NCBI RefSeq assembly: GCF_029223485.1
Contig: NZ_JARHTP010000002.1
Location: 248,001-312,000 of the forward strand
Direction: 5' to 3'
DNA from: Streptomyces coacervatus
GTDB taxonomy: Bacteria; Actinomycetota; Actinomycetes; Streptomycetales; Streptomycetaceae
DNA: 64,000 bases
Below, piece by piece: positions 37,601-46,469 of this stretch. Each line of letters begins with the position of its first letter. Position 1 is the first letter of the stretch. The position numbers and the translations under genes are program-made. A model generated the notes under the pieces. That model did not search any database. It was not told where the DNA came from and saw only the letters and a program-made list of their open reading frames with translations.

Positions 37601-37690
37601 CTGATGGCGCGCGGCGGCTCCCGCTGGCCGCGCGCCACGAGGCTGTGGCCCCTCAGCTGCCCGCACCGCGATCCGCGCTGCTCGCGTTGT

Positions 37691-38200
37691 TCAGTTCTTC
37701 GCCCGTTCCGCCACCAGTTCGCCGGCGACACGCGCCGCCCATGACTCGATCTCGGGGAAGTTGCGGAAGTCCCCGCCCTTTCCGTTGCGCACGATCATCT
37801 TGGCGATACGGCCCTTGGCACCCTCCTGCAGACAGCCTCCGAAGGTGATGTGTCCCCTGGCGTCCAGCCGGGTCATCGCGCGGCGCACACCCGGCACGGG
37901 CGGGATGTCCCGCTCCGACGCCGAGGCATCCAGCGGGCCGCTGCTGAAGAACCACAGGGGGCGTTCGGCCAGTGCGCGGCGGTGCCGGCGCACGAACCGG
38001 CGGGCGTCCTTGTGCCAGCGTCCGGCGTACAGCCCGCCGCCGACCACCACGGCGTCGTACCCCGTCAGGTCCACGACGGCCCCGGCCGGAAGCGCCGCGG
38101 CCGTGAGTCCCTCCTTGCGCAGGACCTCGGCCACGGCCTCGGCGATCTGCGCGGTCGATCCGTTCGTCGTCCCGTAGGCGACCAGCACGCCGCTCAGCAT
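37691..38200 (-). CDS. Flavodoxin-domain protein (HemG-like)
   Basis: A 169-residue FMN-binding flavodoxin-like protein: the phosphate-binding loop AYGTTNGSTAQIAEAVAEVL (about 8-27), YDAVVVGGGLYAGRWHKDAR and LWFFSSGPL are characteristic of the menaquinone-dependent protoporphyrinogen oxidase HemG/flavodoxin_5 group. It could serve heme synthesis without oxygen or act as a redox carrier. Third gene of the acetyltransferase operon, 21 bases after the CBS-BON gene. No clear terminator follows. Confidence 0.8.
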   Translation of the reverse strand: MLSGVLVAYGTTNGSTAQIAEAVAEVLRKEGLTAAALPAGAVVDLTGYDAVVVGGGLYAGRWHKDARRFVRRHRRALAERPLWFFSSGPLDASASERDIPPVPGVRRAMTRLDARGHITFGGCLQEGAKGRIAKMIVRNGKGGDFRNFPEIESWAARVAGELVAERAKN

Positions 38201-38221
38201 GGCGGTCCGCCTCCTTTCACC

Positions 38222-38953
38222 TCACAGTTTGCGCAGCCAGTCGTCGGCGATCCCGTGGAGGGCCTGCTCGTCGGCCTTGAGGTGCGCGTCGTCCAGCCGG
38301 TAGGAGAGCTTGTCGACGACCGCGACCACACCGTCGATCTGACGGGTCATGGAGACGGCGATCTCCGTCTCGCTCTTGCGTTCCATGTGCCCGGAGAGCG
38401 TGACCACGCCCTCCACCACGTGGACGTCGATGCTGCGCGGCGGCAGCCACAGCGCGCGCACCAGCACCTCGTCGACGATCTCCGCGCGGATCTCCGCGTC
38501 GGGCCGCAGGAAGACCTGGAGCAGGTCGCGGCGGGTGACGATGCCGACGAGCCGGTGCTCCTCGTCGAGGACCGGCAGCCGCTCGATGCGGTGCTGCGCC
38601 ATGGTGCGGGCCGCCTCGACGATGGTGTTGTCGGCGTCCACCGTGACGGGCGGCTCGGTCATCAGCTGGCCGGCGGTGCGGGCCGTGGCCTTCGCGGCCC
38701 GCTGCCGGGCCACACGGGTCACCGAGGCGGGCCAGTGGCGCTTCTTCGGCTCGAACGGGTCCGCCGTCTCTGCCTGCCGGACCATGAGATCCGTCTCGGA
38801 GATGACACCGATGACCTTCTCGTCCTCGTCGACCACCGGCAGTCCGCTGATGCGGTGCTCGCCGAGCAGCCGTGCCACCTCCTTGAACGGGGTGCCGTAC
38901 TCGGCGCGGACGACGTCCGTGGTCATCACGGAGCCGACCTTGTTGTGCTTCAT
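38222..38953 (-). CDS. CBS-pair protein with BON domain, second copy
   Basis: A 243-residue protein with the same architecture as 32004-32624: CBS 1 (VGSVMTTDVVRAEYGTPFKE), CBS 2 (AGQLMTEPPVTVDADNTIVE, near 90-110) and a BON domain (SIDVHVVEGVVTLSGHMERK, near 175-195). A basic insert (EPKKRHWPASVTRVARQRAAK) separates the CBS motifs. GAGGAGG before the ATG. Twelve bases after the fused acetyltransferase gene, so it may sense adenylates for, or interact with, that enzyme. Confidence 0.85.
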   Translation of the reverse strand: MKHNKVGSVMTTDVVRAEYGTPFKEVARLLGEHRISGLPVVDEDEKVIGVISETDLMVRQAETADPFEPKKRHWPASVTRVARQRAAKATARTAGQLMTEPPVTVDADNTIVEAARTMAQHRIERLPVLDEEHRLVGIVTRRDLLQVFLRPDAEIRAEIVDEVLVRALWLPPRSIDVHVVEGVVTLSGHMERKSETEIAVSMTRQIDGVVAVVDKLSYRLDDAHLKADEQALHGIADDWLRKL

Positions 38954-38965
38954 GACGTTTCCTCC

Positions 38966-41656
38966 TCAGCGGAGCCGGCGCAGATACGGGTCGTGGGGCG
39001 TGCGCGGCAGCAGGCGCACCCGCGCATCGAGCACGGTCACTCCGCCCGGTGTCGCGAGTACGGGGTTGAAGTCGGCCTCGGCCAGCTGCGGCAGATCGCT
39101 CGCCATCCGGGACAGCCTCAGCAGCAGTTGTTCCAGGCCTTCGAGGTCGACGGGGCGCGCGCCGTCCGCGCCGAACAGCAGCGGGGCACAGCGCGGGGCC
39201 GTGATCAGGTCGTGCACGTCGTGGTCGGTGAGCGGGGCGAGGCGCGCGGCGTGGTCGGCGAGGACCTCGGTGGCGGTGCCGCCGAGGCCGAACAGCACGA
39301 GCGGGCCGAAGACCTCGTCCTGGACGACGCCCGCGAACAGTTCGGTGCCGCGGTCGGCGAGCGGCTGCAGCACCACGCCCGTCAGCAGGCCGGCGAAGCG
39401 GGTCTCCAAGTCCCGGAAGGCGGCGCGCACTTGGGAGTCGCCGCGCAGGTCGAGGTGGACGGCGTGTTCGGCGGTCTTGTGCAGCAGGCCGGGCCAGTGG
39501 CCCTTCATGACCACCCGGCCGTCGGCGCCGCGCAGCCGGTCGGCCGCGAGGACGGCGTCGTCCTCGGTCTCGGCCCAGGCCCACGGCGACTGGGGTGTGC
39601 CGTAGCAGTCGAGGAGCGCGGCGCACTCCCGCGGACCGAGCCAGCCGCCGTCCGGGTGGGCGTCGAGGAAGCTCTCGACGACGGAACGGGCGCGCGCCGT
39701 GTCGACGCCGTCGAGGTCGGGGACGGTCCCGGCGGGGCGTGCGAGCCATTCCGCGCGGTGCACGGCGTGGGCCAGGGCGCGGGCCGCCGCCTGGGGTTCG
39801 GCGTACGACGGGACGGTGCCGCCGTCGGTTGCGGGCAGCAGTTCCACGGGCAGCGCCTGTTCGAGGCGTACGGCGACGACCGGCTTCGGGCGGGGTCCGG
39901 ACACCCGGGTCACGGCCCGTACGAGGTCGTCGCCGGTGGCCGCCGCCACTGCGGTGGGCACCAGGGCGACCAGGACGGCGTCGGCGTCGCCGTGCCGCAC
40001 GAGGCGGTCGATGCACTGCGCGAGCTGGTCCTCCGTGACGGCCGCGGTGGCGTCCACGGGGTTGCCGGCGGCGGCGCCGTCGGGCAGCAGGGCGAGCAGG
40101 TCGTCGACCAGCTGTGGGGTGGGCGCGGGCAGAGTCAGTCCGGCCTCGGCGCAGGCGTCGGCGGCGAGGACTCCGGCGCCGCCCGCGTTGGTGACGATCG
40201 CGATCCGGGGTCCCGCGGGCAGCGGCTGGGAGTGCAGCAGGGCCGCGGTGTCGAGGAGCTCGCCGACCGAGCGGGTGGCGGTGATGCCGGCCTGGGTGAA
40301 GAGCGCCGCGCGGGTCATGGTGCGGGTGGCGGCCGCGGCGGTGTGCGAGGCGGCGGCGCGCCGGCCCGCGTCGGTGCGGCCCGCGTCGACGGTGAGCACG
40401 GGCATACGGCGTGCGACGCGGCGGGCGGTGCGGGAAAAGGCTCGTGGGTTGCCGAACGACTCCAGATGCAGCAGCGCCAGGCGGGTGCGGCCGTCGCTCT
40501 CCCACCACTGGAGCATGTCGTTGCCGCTGACGTCGTACTTGTCGCCGAGCGACGCGAAGGACGACACGCCGATCCCCAGCCGGGACAGCCCGTCCAGGAG
40601 CGCGATGCCCACCCCGCCGGACTGCACGGCGACGCCGGCCGTGCCGGGGCGCGGGTGGTTCGCGGCGAAGGTCGCGTCCAGGCTCAGCTGCGGGTCGGTG
40701 TTGGACAGGCCCAGGCAGTTCGGCCCGACCAGCCGCATGCCGTAGGTGCGGCAGGCCGCCATGAGGGCCCCCGCCTGGTCGGCGTCGAGCCCGGCGGTGA
40801 CCACGAGCAGAGCCCGTACGCCTGCCTTGCCGCACTCCTCGGCGGTGGCGGGGACCGCGGCGGCGGGCACGGCGACGACAGCGAGATCCGGGGTCCGGGG
40901 CAGGGCACTGACCGAGGGGTGGCAGGGCACGCCGAGGAGGGAGGTCGCGGCGGGGTTCACCGCGAACAGACGGCGGGTGTAGCCGCCGGCCTTGAGGTGG
41001 TGCAGAACCGCCCGGCCCACGGAGCCCGGTTTGCGCCCGGCCCCTATGACGGCGACTGCCTGCGGCCGCAGCAGGGGGCTCAGGCTGAGGATGTCGGCGG
41101 CCCGGCCGCGCTCCTCGACCGCCGAGAGGTAGGTGTCGTCCTCGTCGAGCGCGATGGTGCAGCGCACCTCGGGGCCCTCGAAGCGACGGCCGATGCGCAG
41201 CCCGAGGTCGGCGAAGAGCCGGAGCACCTCGCGGTTCTCACTGAGCGCGTCGGCCGTGAAGGACGTGATGCCCTCCGCGCGTGCGGCGGAGACGAGGTGC
41301 TCGACCAGGAGGGTGCCCACGCCCCGGTGGTGCAGCCCCTCGGCGACCGCGATGGAGATCTCGGCCTCGGCGCCCGCGCCGCCGGAGTCGTACTCGGCGA
41401 GACCGATCGCCTGGCCCGTCCGCTCGGCCAGCAGCGCGCGGTATCCCGGGTGGGGTGCGGCACAGGCGCGGTCGGCGGCCATCTCGGCGGAACGCCGACT
41501 GGCACCGAAGAACCTCAGCCGCAGGTTCTCCGGGGACATCTCCTCGTACAGCCCCTGCAACTGCTCGTGGTCGGCTGCCGCCACGGGACGAATGCACACC
41601 GTGGTGCCGTCCGCGAGCAGGGCGTGGACCGGGGGCGCGGTCGTGTGGTCCGTCAT
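38966..41656 (-). CDS. GNAT acetyltransferase fused to NDP-forming acyl-CoA synthetase (Pat/PatA type)
   Basis: An 896-residue fusion. The GNAT domain is N-terminal (about 10-190; acetyl-CoA loop LHHRGVGTLLVEHLV near 110). It is followed by an ADP-forming acyl-CoA synthetase module: CoA-binding (AVIGAGRKPGSVGRAVLHHL), ligase-CoA (VTNAGGAGVLAADACAE) and ATP-grasp (RVVMKGHWPGLLHKTAEHAV) parts. The phospho-His of active synthetases (SHTAxxAG type) appears as AASHTAAAATRT, so His may be kept. In E. coli PatZ the order is reversed; GNAT-first enzymes such as SlPatA are known from Streptomyces as lysine acetylases. ATG 41656 has GGAGG. Leads the operon with CBS-BON and flavodoxin genes; an island palindrome lies 84-99 bases upstream. 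Confidence 0.85.
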   Translation of the reverse strand: MTDHTTAPPVHALLADGTTVCIRPVAAADHEQLQGLYEEMSPENLRLRFFGASRRSAEMAADRACAAPHPGYRALLAERTGQAIGLAEYDSGGAGAEAEISIAVAEGLHHRGVGTLLVEHLVSAARAEGITSFTADALSENREVLRLFADLGLRIGRRFEGPEVRCTIALDEDDTYLSAVEERGRAADILSLSPLLRPQAVAVIGAGRKPGSVGRAVLHHLKAGGYTRRLFAVNPAATSLLGVPCHPSVSALPRTPDLAVVAVPAAAVPATAEECGKAGVRALLVVTAGLDADQAGALMAACRTYGMRLVGPNCLGLSNTDPQLSLDATFAANHPRPGTAGVAVQSGGVGIALLDGLSRLGIGVSSFASLGDKYDVSGNDMLQWWESDGRTRLALLHLESFGNPRAFSRTARRVARRMPVLTVDAGRTDAGRRAAASHTAAAATRTMTRAALFTQAGITATRSVGELLDTAALLHSQPLPAGPRIAIVTNAGGAGVLAADACAEAGLTLPAPTPQLVDDLLALLPDGAAAGNPVDATAAVTEDQLAQCIDRLVRHGDADAVLVALVPTAVAAATGDDLVRAVTRVSGPRPKPVVAVRLEQALPVELLPATDGGTVPSYAEPQAAARALAHAVHRAEWLARPAGTVPDLDGVDTARARSVVESFLDAHPDGGWLGPRECAALLDCYGTPQSPWAWAETEDDAVLAADRLRGADGRVVMKGHWPGLLHKTAEHAVHLDLRGDSQVRAAFRDLETRFAGLLTGVVLQPLADRGTELFAGVVQDEVFGPLVLFGLGGTATEVLADHAARLAPLTDHDVHDLITAPRCAPLLFGADGARPVDLEGLEQLLLRLSRMASDLPQLAEADFNPVLATPGGVTVLDARVRLLPRTPHDPYLRRLR

Positions 41657-41739
41657 CGCGGTCTCCTCCAGGTTTTCTCTCCACCTCGAGCGTCCAGCGG
41701 AACGGGGCGAGGTCACATGGGCTGACCGGAGGTGATACG

Positions 41740-41755
41740 GGGGCCGGTCGGCCCT
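41740..41755. promoter_or_regulatory. Island palindrome, copy 4 (acetyltransferase operon)
   Basis: GGGGCCGGTCGGCCCT fits the consensus except for the last base; 84-99 bases before the GNAT/acyl-CoA synthetase start on the minus strand. Confidence 0.6.
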
Positions 41756-41756
41756 C

Positions 41757-42198
41757 GGTACGGCCCGGCCGCCGCCCACCAGCCGGAGCCGAGCGCCCGC
41801 CCGACTCGGCGGCATGGTCCCGACGACGGTGCGTGCCTCAGCGCACGTGGACGGCGGCGATCTGCACGAGCAGGACAGCGGGCCGTCGTCAGCGGGCGGG
41901 CAGAACGGCCAGTGAAGCTCCCAGCAGGGTGAGGATGGCGCCGGGGTGTGACCGACCGGCCCGCGAAGGCGGCAACTGACCGTCGGTGTACCGAAGTTGA
42001 GCAACAGGTTTGCACTGCCGGCCCGCAAGGGCAGCCCGCGTTCCGCAGTCGACCGGGTCTCCGATTTCCACGGCGCCTACGTCGACATCCGTGGCACTTG
42101 GCAGCCCGGGTAGGGTGCGGTAGTCGCGACAAGGCATGGTCGCCGTCAACACCAGTGGTCGTGCCCTGGACAGCCACGTCCGGCACAGGAAGTGGGAT
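41757..42198. other. Gene-free stretch
   Basis: Open frames in this 440-base stretch (41948-42205 plus, 41889-42152 minus) are unlike any protein family I know and overlap on opposite strands. It should contain the promoter of the lipoprotein gene. I see no strong hairpin or repeat. Confidence 0.5.
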
Positions 42199-42621
42199 GT
42201 GGTGAGAGGCCGAACGGCGAGCGCCCTGTGCGTCGCGGCAGTCGCCCTGCTGGCCGGCGCCTGCGGTGGTGCTCCGAAGGCGCTGCCGCAGGTGACGGCG
42301 GCGGACGTCCTGGGTCATTGGACGAGCGACTGCGGATCGACGCTCACGGTCGAACCGGACCGCACCTTCACCGTCCGGGACTTCCCGGTGGACTACGCGC
42401 TGGTCTCCGGAGCCGTGCAGCGCATGAAGGCCGGACACGGGACCTGGTATCTCTTCGCGGGGGTCAAGGGGGTCACCCCGCAGACCTTCGACCTGAAGAT
42501 CGGCGAGGAGTTCTACGACCTGGACTACGTCCGCAAGGGGGACTCGATCGCCCTCCGCACCGTGCTCGGCGACCCCGACGACAACCGGTGGTGCGAGTTC
42601 TCCCGCCGCTCCCGCGCCTGA
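42199..42621 (+). CDS. Small lipoprotein of unknown function
   Basis: A 140-residue protein with a lipoprotein signal: a short basic head, a hydrophobic run (ASALCVAAVALLAGAC) and lipobox LAGAC, so it is anchored outside the membrane. The mature part looks like a small lipocalin-type beta-barrel (VLGHWTSDCGSTLTVEPDRTF is cut here to GHWTSDCGSTLTV; later GDPDDNRWCEF), with two Cys likely paired. GTG 42199 has an AGGAAG site; an ATG at 42136 is too far up. It lies just before the narG promoter on the same strand but is separated from it by the island box. Confidence 0.65.
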   Translation: MVRGRTASALCVAAVALLAGACGGAPKALPQVTAADVLGHWTSDCGSTLTVEPDRTFTVRDFPVDYALVSGAVQRMKAGHGTWYLFAGVKGVTPQTFDLKIGEEFYDLDYVRKGDSIALRTVLGDPDDNRWCEFSRRSRA

Positions 42622-42688
42622 CCGGTCGGGTCGGGTGTCCGGACCGTCCGTACACCAGGACCATCGGCTCTGTTCCCCGGCACAGAAC

Positions 42689-42704
42689 TGGGCCGAAAGG
42701 CCCC
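42689..42704. promoter_or_regulatory. Island palindrome, copy 5 (narGHJI)
   Basis: TGGGCCGAAAGGCCCC lies 60-75 bases before narG. Another inverted repeat, CCTTGG (42703-42708) with CCAAGG (42723-42728), overlaps its downstream edge and may bind a second regulator. A TAGCGT at about 42750 could be the -10 element, leaving a very short leader. Confidence 0.6.
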
Positions 42705-42763
42705 TTGGCAGAGGCCGTCGGCCCAAGGCGTGGCAAGGGACGCCCCGCCTAGCGTCCGGGTCC

Positions 42764-45700
42764 ATGGAGAACGACGAGACCGCGCGCCCTGCCCATGGTC
42801 GTGCCGGAGAGGGCTGGCCGCTGGCCGCCCGGCGGTTGCTGACCCGTCGTGAGGTGTCGGCGGACGGGCGTGCCGTGTTCGGCGTGAACGACGGCAAGTG
42901 GGAGGGCTTCTACCGGGACCGCTGGGCCCACGACAGGGTGGTGCGCTCCACGCACGGCGTGAACTGCACCGGTTCCTGCTCGTGGATGGTCTACGTCAAG
43001 GACGGCATCATCACCTGGGAGCACCAGGCCACCGACTACCCGTCCATCGGCGCGGACTGCCCCGAGTACGAGCCGCGCGGCTGCCCGCGCGGGGCGTCCT
43101 TCTCCTGGTACACCTACTCGCCCAGCCGGGTCCGCTACCCGTATGTGCGCGGCGAGTTGCTGAAGCTGTGGCGCGAGGCGCGCCGGCGCCTGGGCGACCC
43201 GGTGGCGGCCTGGGCCGAGATCACCTCCGACCCGGCGAAGGCGCGGGCGTACAAGCGGGCCCGCGGCAAGGGCGGCCTGGTCCGCGCCGGCTGGGACGAG
43301 GTGAGCGAGCTGGTCGCCGCCGCCCATGTGCACACCGTCAAGCAGTACGGCCCCGACCGTGTCGCCGGTTTCTCGCCCATCCCGGCGATGTCGATGGCGT
43401 CCTTCGCCGCAGGCGCCCGGTTCATGTCGCTGATCGGCGGCACCCTGCTGTCCTTCTACGACTGGTACGCCGACCTGCCGATCGCCTCTCCGCAGGTCTT
43501 CGGCGACCAGACGGACGTACCGGAGGCGGCCGACTGGTGGAACGCCGGCTACCTGGTGATGTGGGGCTCCAACATCCCCGTCACCCGCACGCCCGACGCA
43601 CACTTCCTCACCGAGACGCGCTACAACGGCACGAAGGTCGTCGCGGTCAGCCCCGACTACGCGGACAACGTGAAGCACGCCGACGAGTGGCTGGCCCCGC
43701 ATCCGGGCACGGACGGGGCACTGGCGATGGCCATGGGGCACGTGATCCTGCGGGAGTTCCTCGTCGACCGCGAAGTGCCGTACTTCCAGGACTACTTGAG
43801 GACCTTCACCGACGCGCCGTTCCTGGTGACCCTGCGCGAACACGAGCAGGGACTCGTCCCGGACGGGTTCCTGACCGCCAAGGATCTCGGCGGTGACGAG
43901 GAGACCGAAGAGAACGCGGCGTTCAAGACGGTCCTTCTGGACCGGGTCACAGGCGAACCGGTGGTCCCGGGCGGCTCGCTCGGCTTCCGGTGGGGGGAAG
44001 GCGGGCGAGGCCGCTGGAATCTCGACCTGGGCGATGTGGTCCCCGAGTTGAGCCTGCTGGAGCGTGCCGAGGAGACGGTCGAGATCGCCCTGCCGCGGTT
44101 CGACGAGGGCAGCACCGAGGGCGGTTCGGTCATGGTGCGCGGTGTGCCCGTGCGCAGGATCGGCGGACGGCTCGTCACCACCGTGTTCGACCTGATGCTC
44201 GCCCAGTACGGGGTCGGGCGCCCCGGACTGCCGGGCGACTGGCCCACCTCGTACGAGGACGCCGCACAGCCGTACACGCCCGCCTGGCAGGAGACGATCA
44301 CCTCCGTGCCGGCCGGGCAGGCGGCCAGGATCGCCCGGGAGTTCGCGCGCAACGCCGAGCGCACCCGCGGCCGTTCGATGATCGCGATGGGGGCGGGCAC
44401 CAACCACTGGTTCCACTCCGACACCATCTACCGCGCCTTCCTGGCGCTGACCACGATGACCGGCTGCCAGGGCGTCAACGGCGGCGGCTGGGCCCACTAC
44501 GTCGGCCAGGAGAAGGTCCGCCCGGTCACCGGTCTGCAGCACCTGGCGTTCGCCTTCGACTGGCAGCGGCCCACCCGGCACATGGCGGGCACCTCGTACT
44601 GGTACCTCAACACCGACCAGTGGCGCTACGAGGCCTTCGGACCGGAGGAGTTGGCCTCGCCGCTGGGTGAGGGCCGCTTCGCCGGGCAGGCGTTCGCCGA
44701 CTGTCTGGCGCAGGCGGTCCGCCTCGGCTGGACGCCCGGCCACCCCGGCTTCGACCGCAACCCGCTCGACCTCGCGGACGAGGCCGCGGCGGCCGGTCGT
44801 ACGGTCGCGGACCACATCGTGCACGAACTCAGGTCAGGGAAGCTGCGGTTCGCGGCCGAGGACCCCGACGACCCGGCCAACTTTCCCCGCGTGCTCACCG
44901 TCTGGCGGGCCAACCTGCTCGGATCCTCCGGCAAGGGCAACGAGTACTTCCTGCGCCATCTGCTCGGCACGGACAGCGCGGTGCGCAGTCAGGAGGCCCC
45001 GCCCGGGGCCCGGCCGCGGGACGTGGTGTGGCACGACGAGGCGCCCGAGGGCAAGCTCGACCTGCTGGTCGCCATGGACTTCCGTATGACGTCCACCGGC
45101 CTGCTCGCCGATGTCGTCCTGCCGGCCGCGACCTGGTACGAGAAGGACGACCTGTCCAGCACGGACATGCACCCCTTCGTGCATGCCTTCACCCCGGCCA
45201 TCGCCCCGCCCTGGCAGGCCCGCACGGACTACGACACCTTCTTGACGATCGCCGACCGGTTCAGCGAGCTGGCCGCCGAGCACCTGGGCACCCGTACCGA
45301 CGTCCTGGCCGTGCCACTGCAGCACGACACCCCTGACGAACTCGCCCAGCCCGGCGGGGTCGTCCAGGACTGGAAAAGGGGCGAGTGCGAGCCGGTCCCC
45401 GGTCGCACCATGCCGAAGGTGGTCACCATCGAGCGTGACTACGCAGCCGTCGCCCAGAAGATGCGCGCCGTGGGCCCGCTGCTGGACACGCTGGGCACGA
45501 CAACGAAGGGTGTCACCGTCAAGCCGGACCAGGAACTGGCCGAACTGCGCCGCCGCTGCGGCACGGTACGCGAGGGAGTGGCCGAAGGCCGTCCGTCCCT
45601 GGCCACCGCCTCCGACATGTGCGAGGCCATCCTCGCCCTGTCCGGCACCACCAACGGGCGCCTGGCCACGGAGGGCTTCCGCGCCCTGGAGCGGCAGACG

Positions 45701-46468
45701 GGTACCAAGGGGCTGGTGGAACTCTCGGCCGAACGCGAGGCCGAGCGGATCACCTTCGCCGACACCCGCATCCAGCCCCGCGCGGTCATCACCTCGTACG
45801 AGTGGTCGGGCAGCGAGACCGGCGGGCGCCGCTACTCCCCCTTCGTCATCAACACCGAGCACAAGAAGCCCTGGCACACCCTCACCGGCCGCCAGCACTT
45901 CTTCGTCGACCACGACTGGATGGCCGAGCTCGGCGAACAACTCCCGGTCTACCGGCCCCCGTTGGACGCCCGTCGCCACTACGGCGACGAGGAACTGCAC
46001 GACGGGCGCGCCGAGGTGACGGTGCGTTACCTCACCCCGCACTCCAAGTGGTCCATCCACTCCGAGTACCAGGACAACGCCTTCATGCTGGCGCTGTCCC
46101 GCGGCGGCCCGGTGATCTGGATGTCCACCGCCGACGCCGAGAAGATCGGCGTCAAGGACAACGAGTGGATCGAGGCCTACAACCGCAACGGCGTCGTCGC
46201 CGCCCGCGCCGTGGTCAGCCACCGTATGCCCCAGGGCACGGTGTACATGTACCACGCCAAGGACCGCACGGTGAACGTGCCGAAGACCGAGGTCAGCGGC
46301 CGGCGCGGCGGCATCCACAACTCACTGACCCGACTGCTGCTCAAGCCCACCCATCTCGCGGGCGGCTACGCGCAGTTCACCTACGCCTTCAACTACTACG
46401 GCCCGACCGGCAACCAGCGCGACGAGGTCACCGTCATCCGCCGTCGCTCGCAGGACGTGGAGTACTGA
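42764..46468 (+). CDS. narG: Respiratory nitrate reductase alpha subunit
   Basis: Molybdenum bis-MGD catalytic subunit that reduces nitrate to nitrite at the cytoplasmic face of the membrane (1234 residues, normal). The N-terminal FS0 cluster ligands are HGVNCTGSCSW (His64, Cys68, Cys72) and Cys107 in PRGCPRG. GDQTDVPEAADWWN includes the region of the Mo-ligating Asp, and the C-terminal HLAGGYAQFTYAFNYYGPTG is typical (HLAGGYAQF, FNYYGPTG). No signal peptide, as in other NarG. ATG 42764 has a poor ribosome site, so a short-leader transcript is possible. First gene of narGHJI, which allows nitrate respiration or redox balancing without oxygen. Confidence 0.95.
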   Translation: MENDETARPAHGRAGEGWPLAARRLLTRREVSADGRAVFGVNDGKWEGFYRDRWAHDRVVRSTHGVNCTGSCSWMVYVKDGIITWEHQATDYPSIGADCPEYEPRGCPRGASFSWYTYSPSRVRYPYVRGELLKLWREARRRLGDPVAAWAEITSDPAKARAYKRARGKGGLVRAGWDEVSELVAAAHVHTVKQYGPDRVAGFSPIPAMSMASFAAGARFMSLIGGTLLSFYDWYADLPIASPQVFGDQTDVPEAADWWNAGYLVMWGSNIPVTRTPDAHFLTETRYNGTKVVAVSPDYADNVKHADEWLAPHPGTDGALAMAMGHVILREFLVDREVPYFQDYLRTFTDAPFLVTLREHEQGLVPDGFLTAKDLGGDEETEENAAFKTVLLDRVTGEPVVPGGSLGFRWGEGGRGRWNLDLGDVVPELSLLERAEETVEIALPRFDEGSTEGGSVMVRGVPVRRIGGRLVTTVFDLMLAQYGVGRPGLPGDWPTSYEDAAQPYTPAWQETITSVPAGQAARIAREFARNAERTRGRSMIAMGAGTNHWFHSDTIYRAFLALTTMTGCQGVNGGGWAHYVGQEKVRPVTGLQHLAFAFDWQRPTRHMAGTSYWYLNTDQWRYEAFGPEELASPLGEGRFAGQAFADCLAQAVRLGWTPGHPGFDRNPLDLADEAAAAGRTVADHIVHELRSGKLRFAAEDPDDPANFPRVLTVWRANLLGSSGKGNEYFLRHLLGTDSAVRSQEAPPGARPRDVVWHDEAPEGKLDLLVAMDFRMTSTGLLADVVLPAATWYEKDDLSSTDMHPFVHAFTPAIAPPWQARTDYDTFLTIADRFSELAAEHLGTRTDVLAVPLQHDTPDELAQPGGVVQDWKRGECEPVPGRTMPKVVTIERDYAAVAQKMRAVGPLLDTLGTTTKGVTVKPDQELAELRRRCGTVREGVAEGRPSLATASDMCEAILALSGTTNGRLATEGFRALERQTGTKGLVELSAEREAERITFADTRIQPRAVITSYEWSGSETGGRRYSPFVINTEHKKPWHTLTGRQHFFVDHDWMAELGEQLPVYRPPLDARRHYGDEELHDGRAEVTVRYLTPHSKWSIHSEYQDNAFMLALSRGGPVIWMSTADAEKIGVKDNEWIEAYNRNGVVAARAVVSHRMPQGTVYMYHAKDRTVNVPKTEVSGRRGGIHNSLTRLLLKPTHLAGGYAQFTYAFNYYGPTGNQRDEVTVIRRRSQDVEY

Positions 46469-46469
46469 C

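Noticed and set aside
37850..41725. 1291-codon plus-strand frame
   Set aside because: Antisense to the flavodoxin, CBS-BON and acetyltransferase genes, all of which carry strong motifs and ribosome sites.
41948..42205. 85-codon plus-strand frame before the lipoprotein
   Set aside because: No ribosome site, no family features, and it ends inside the lipoprotein gene in another frame.
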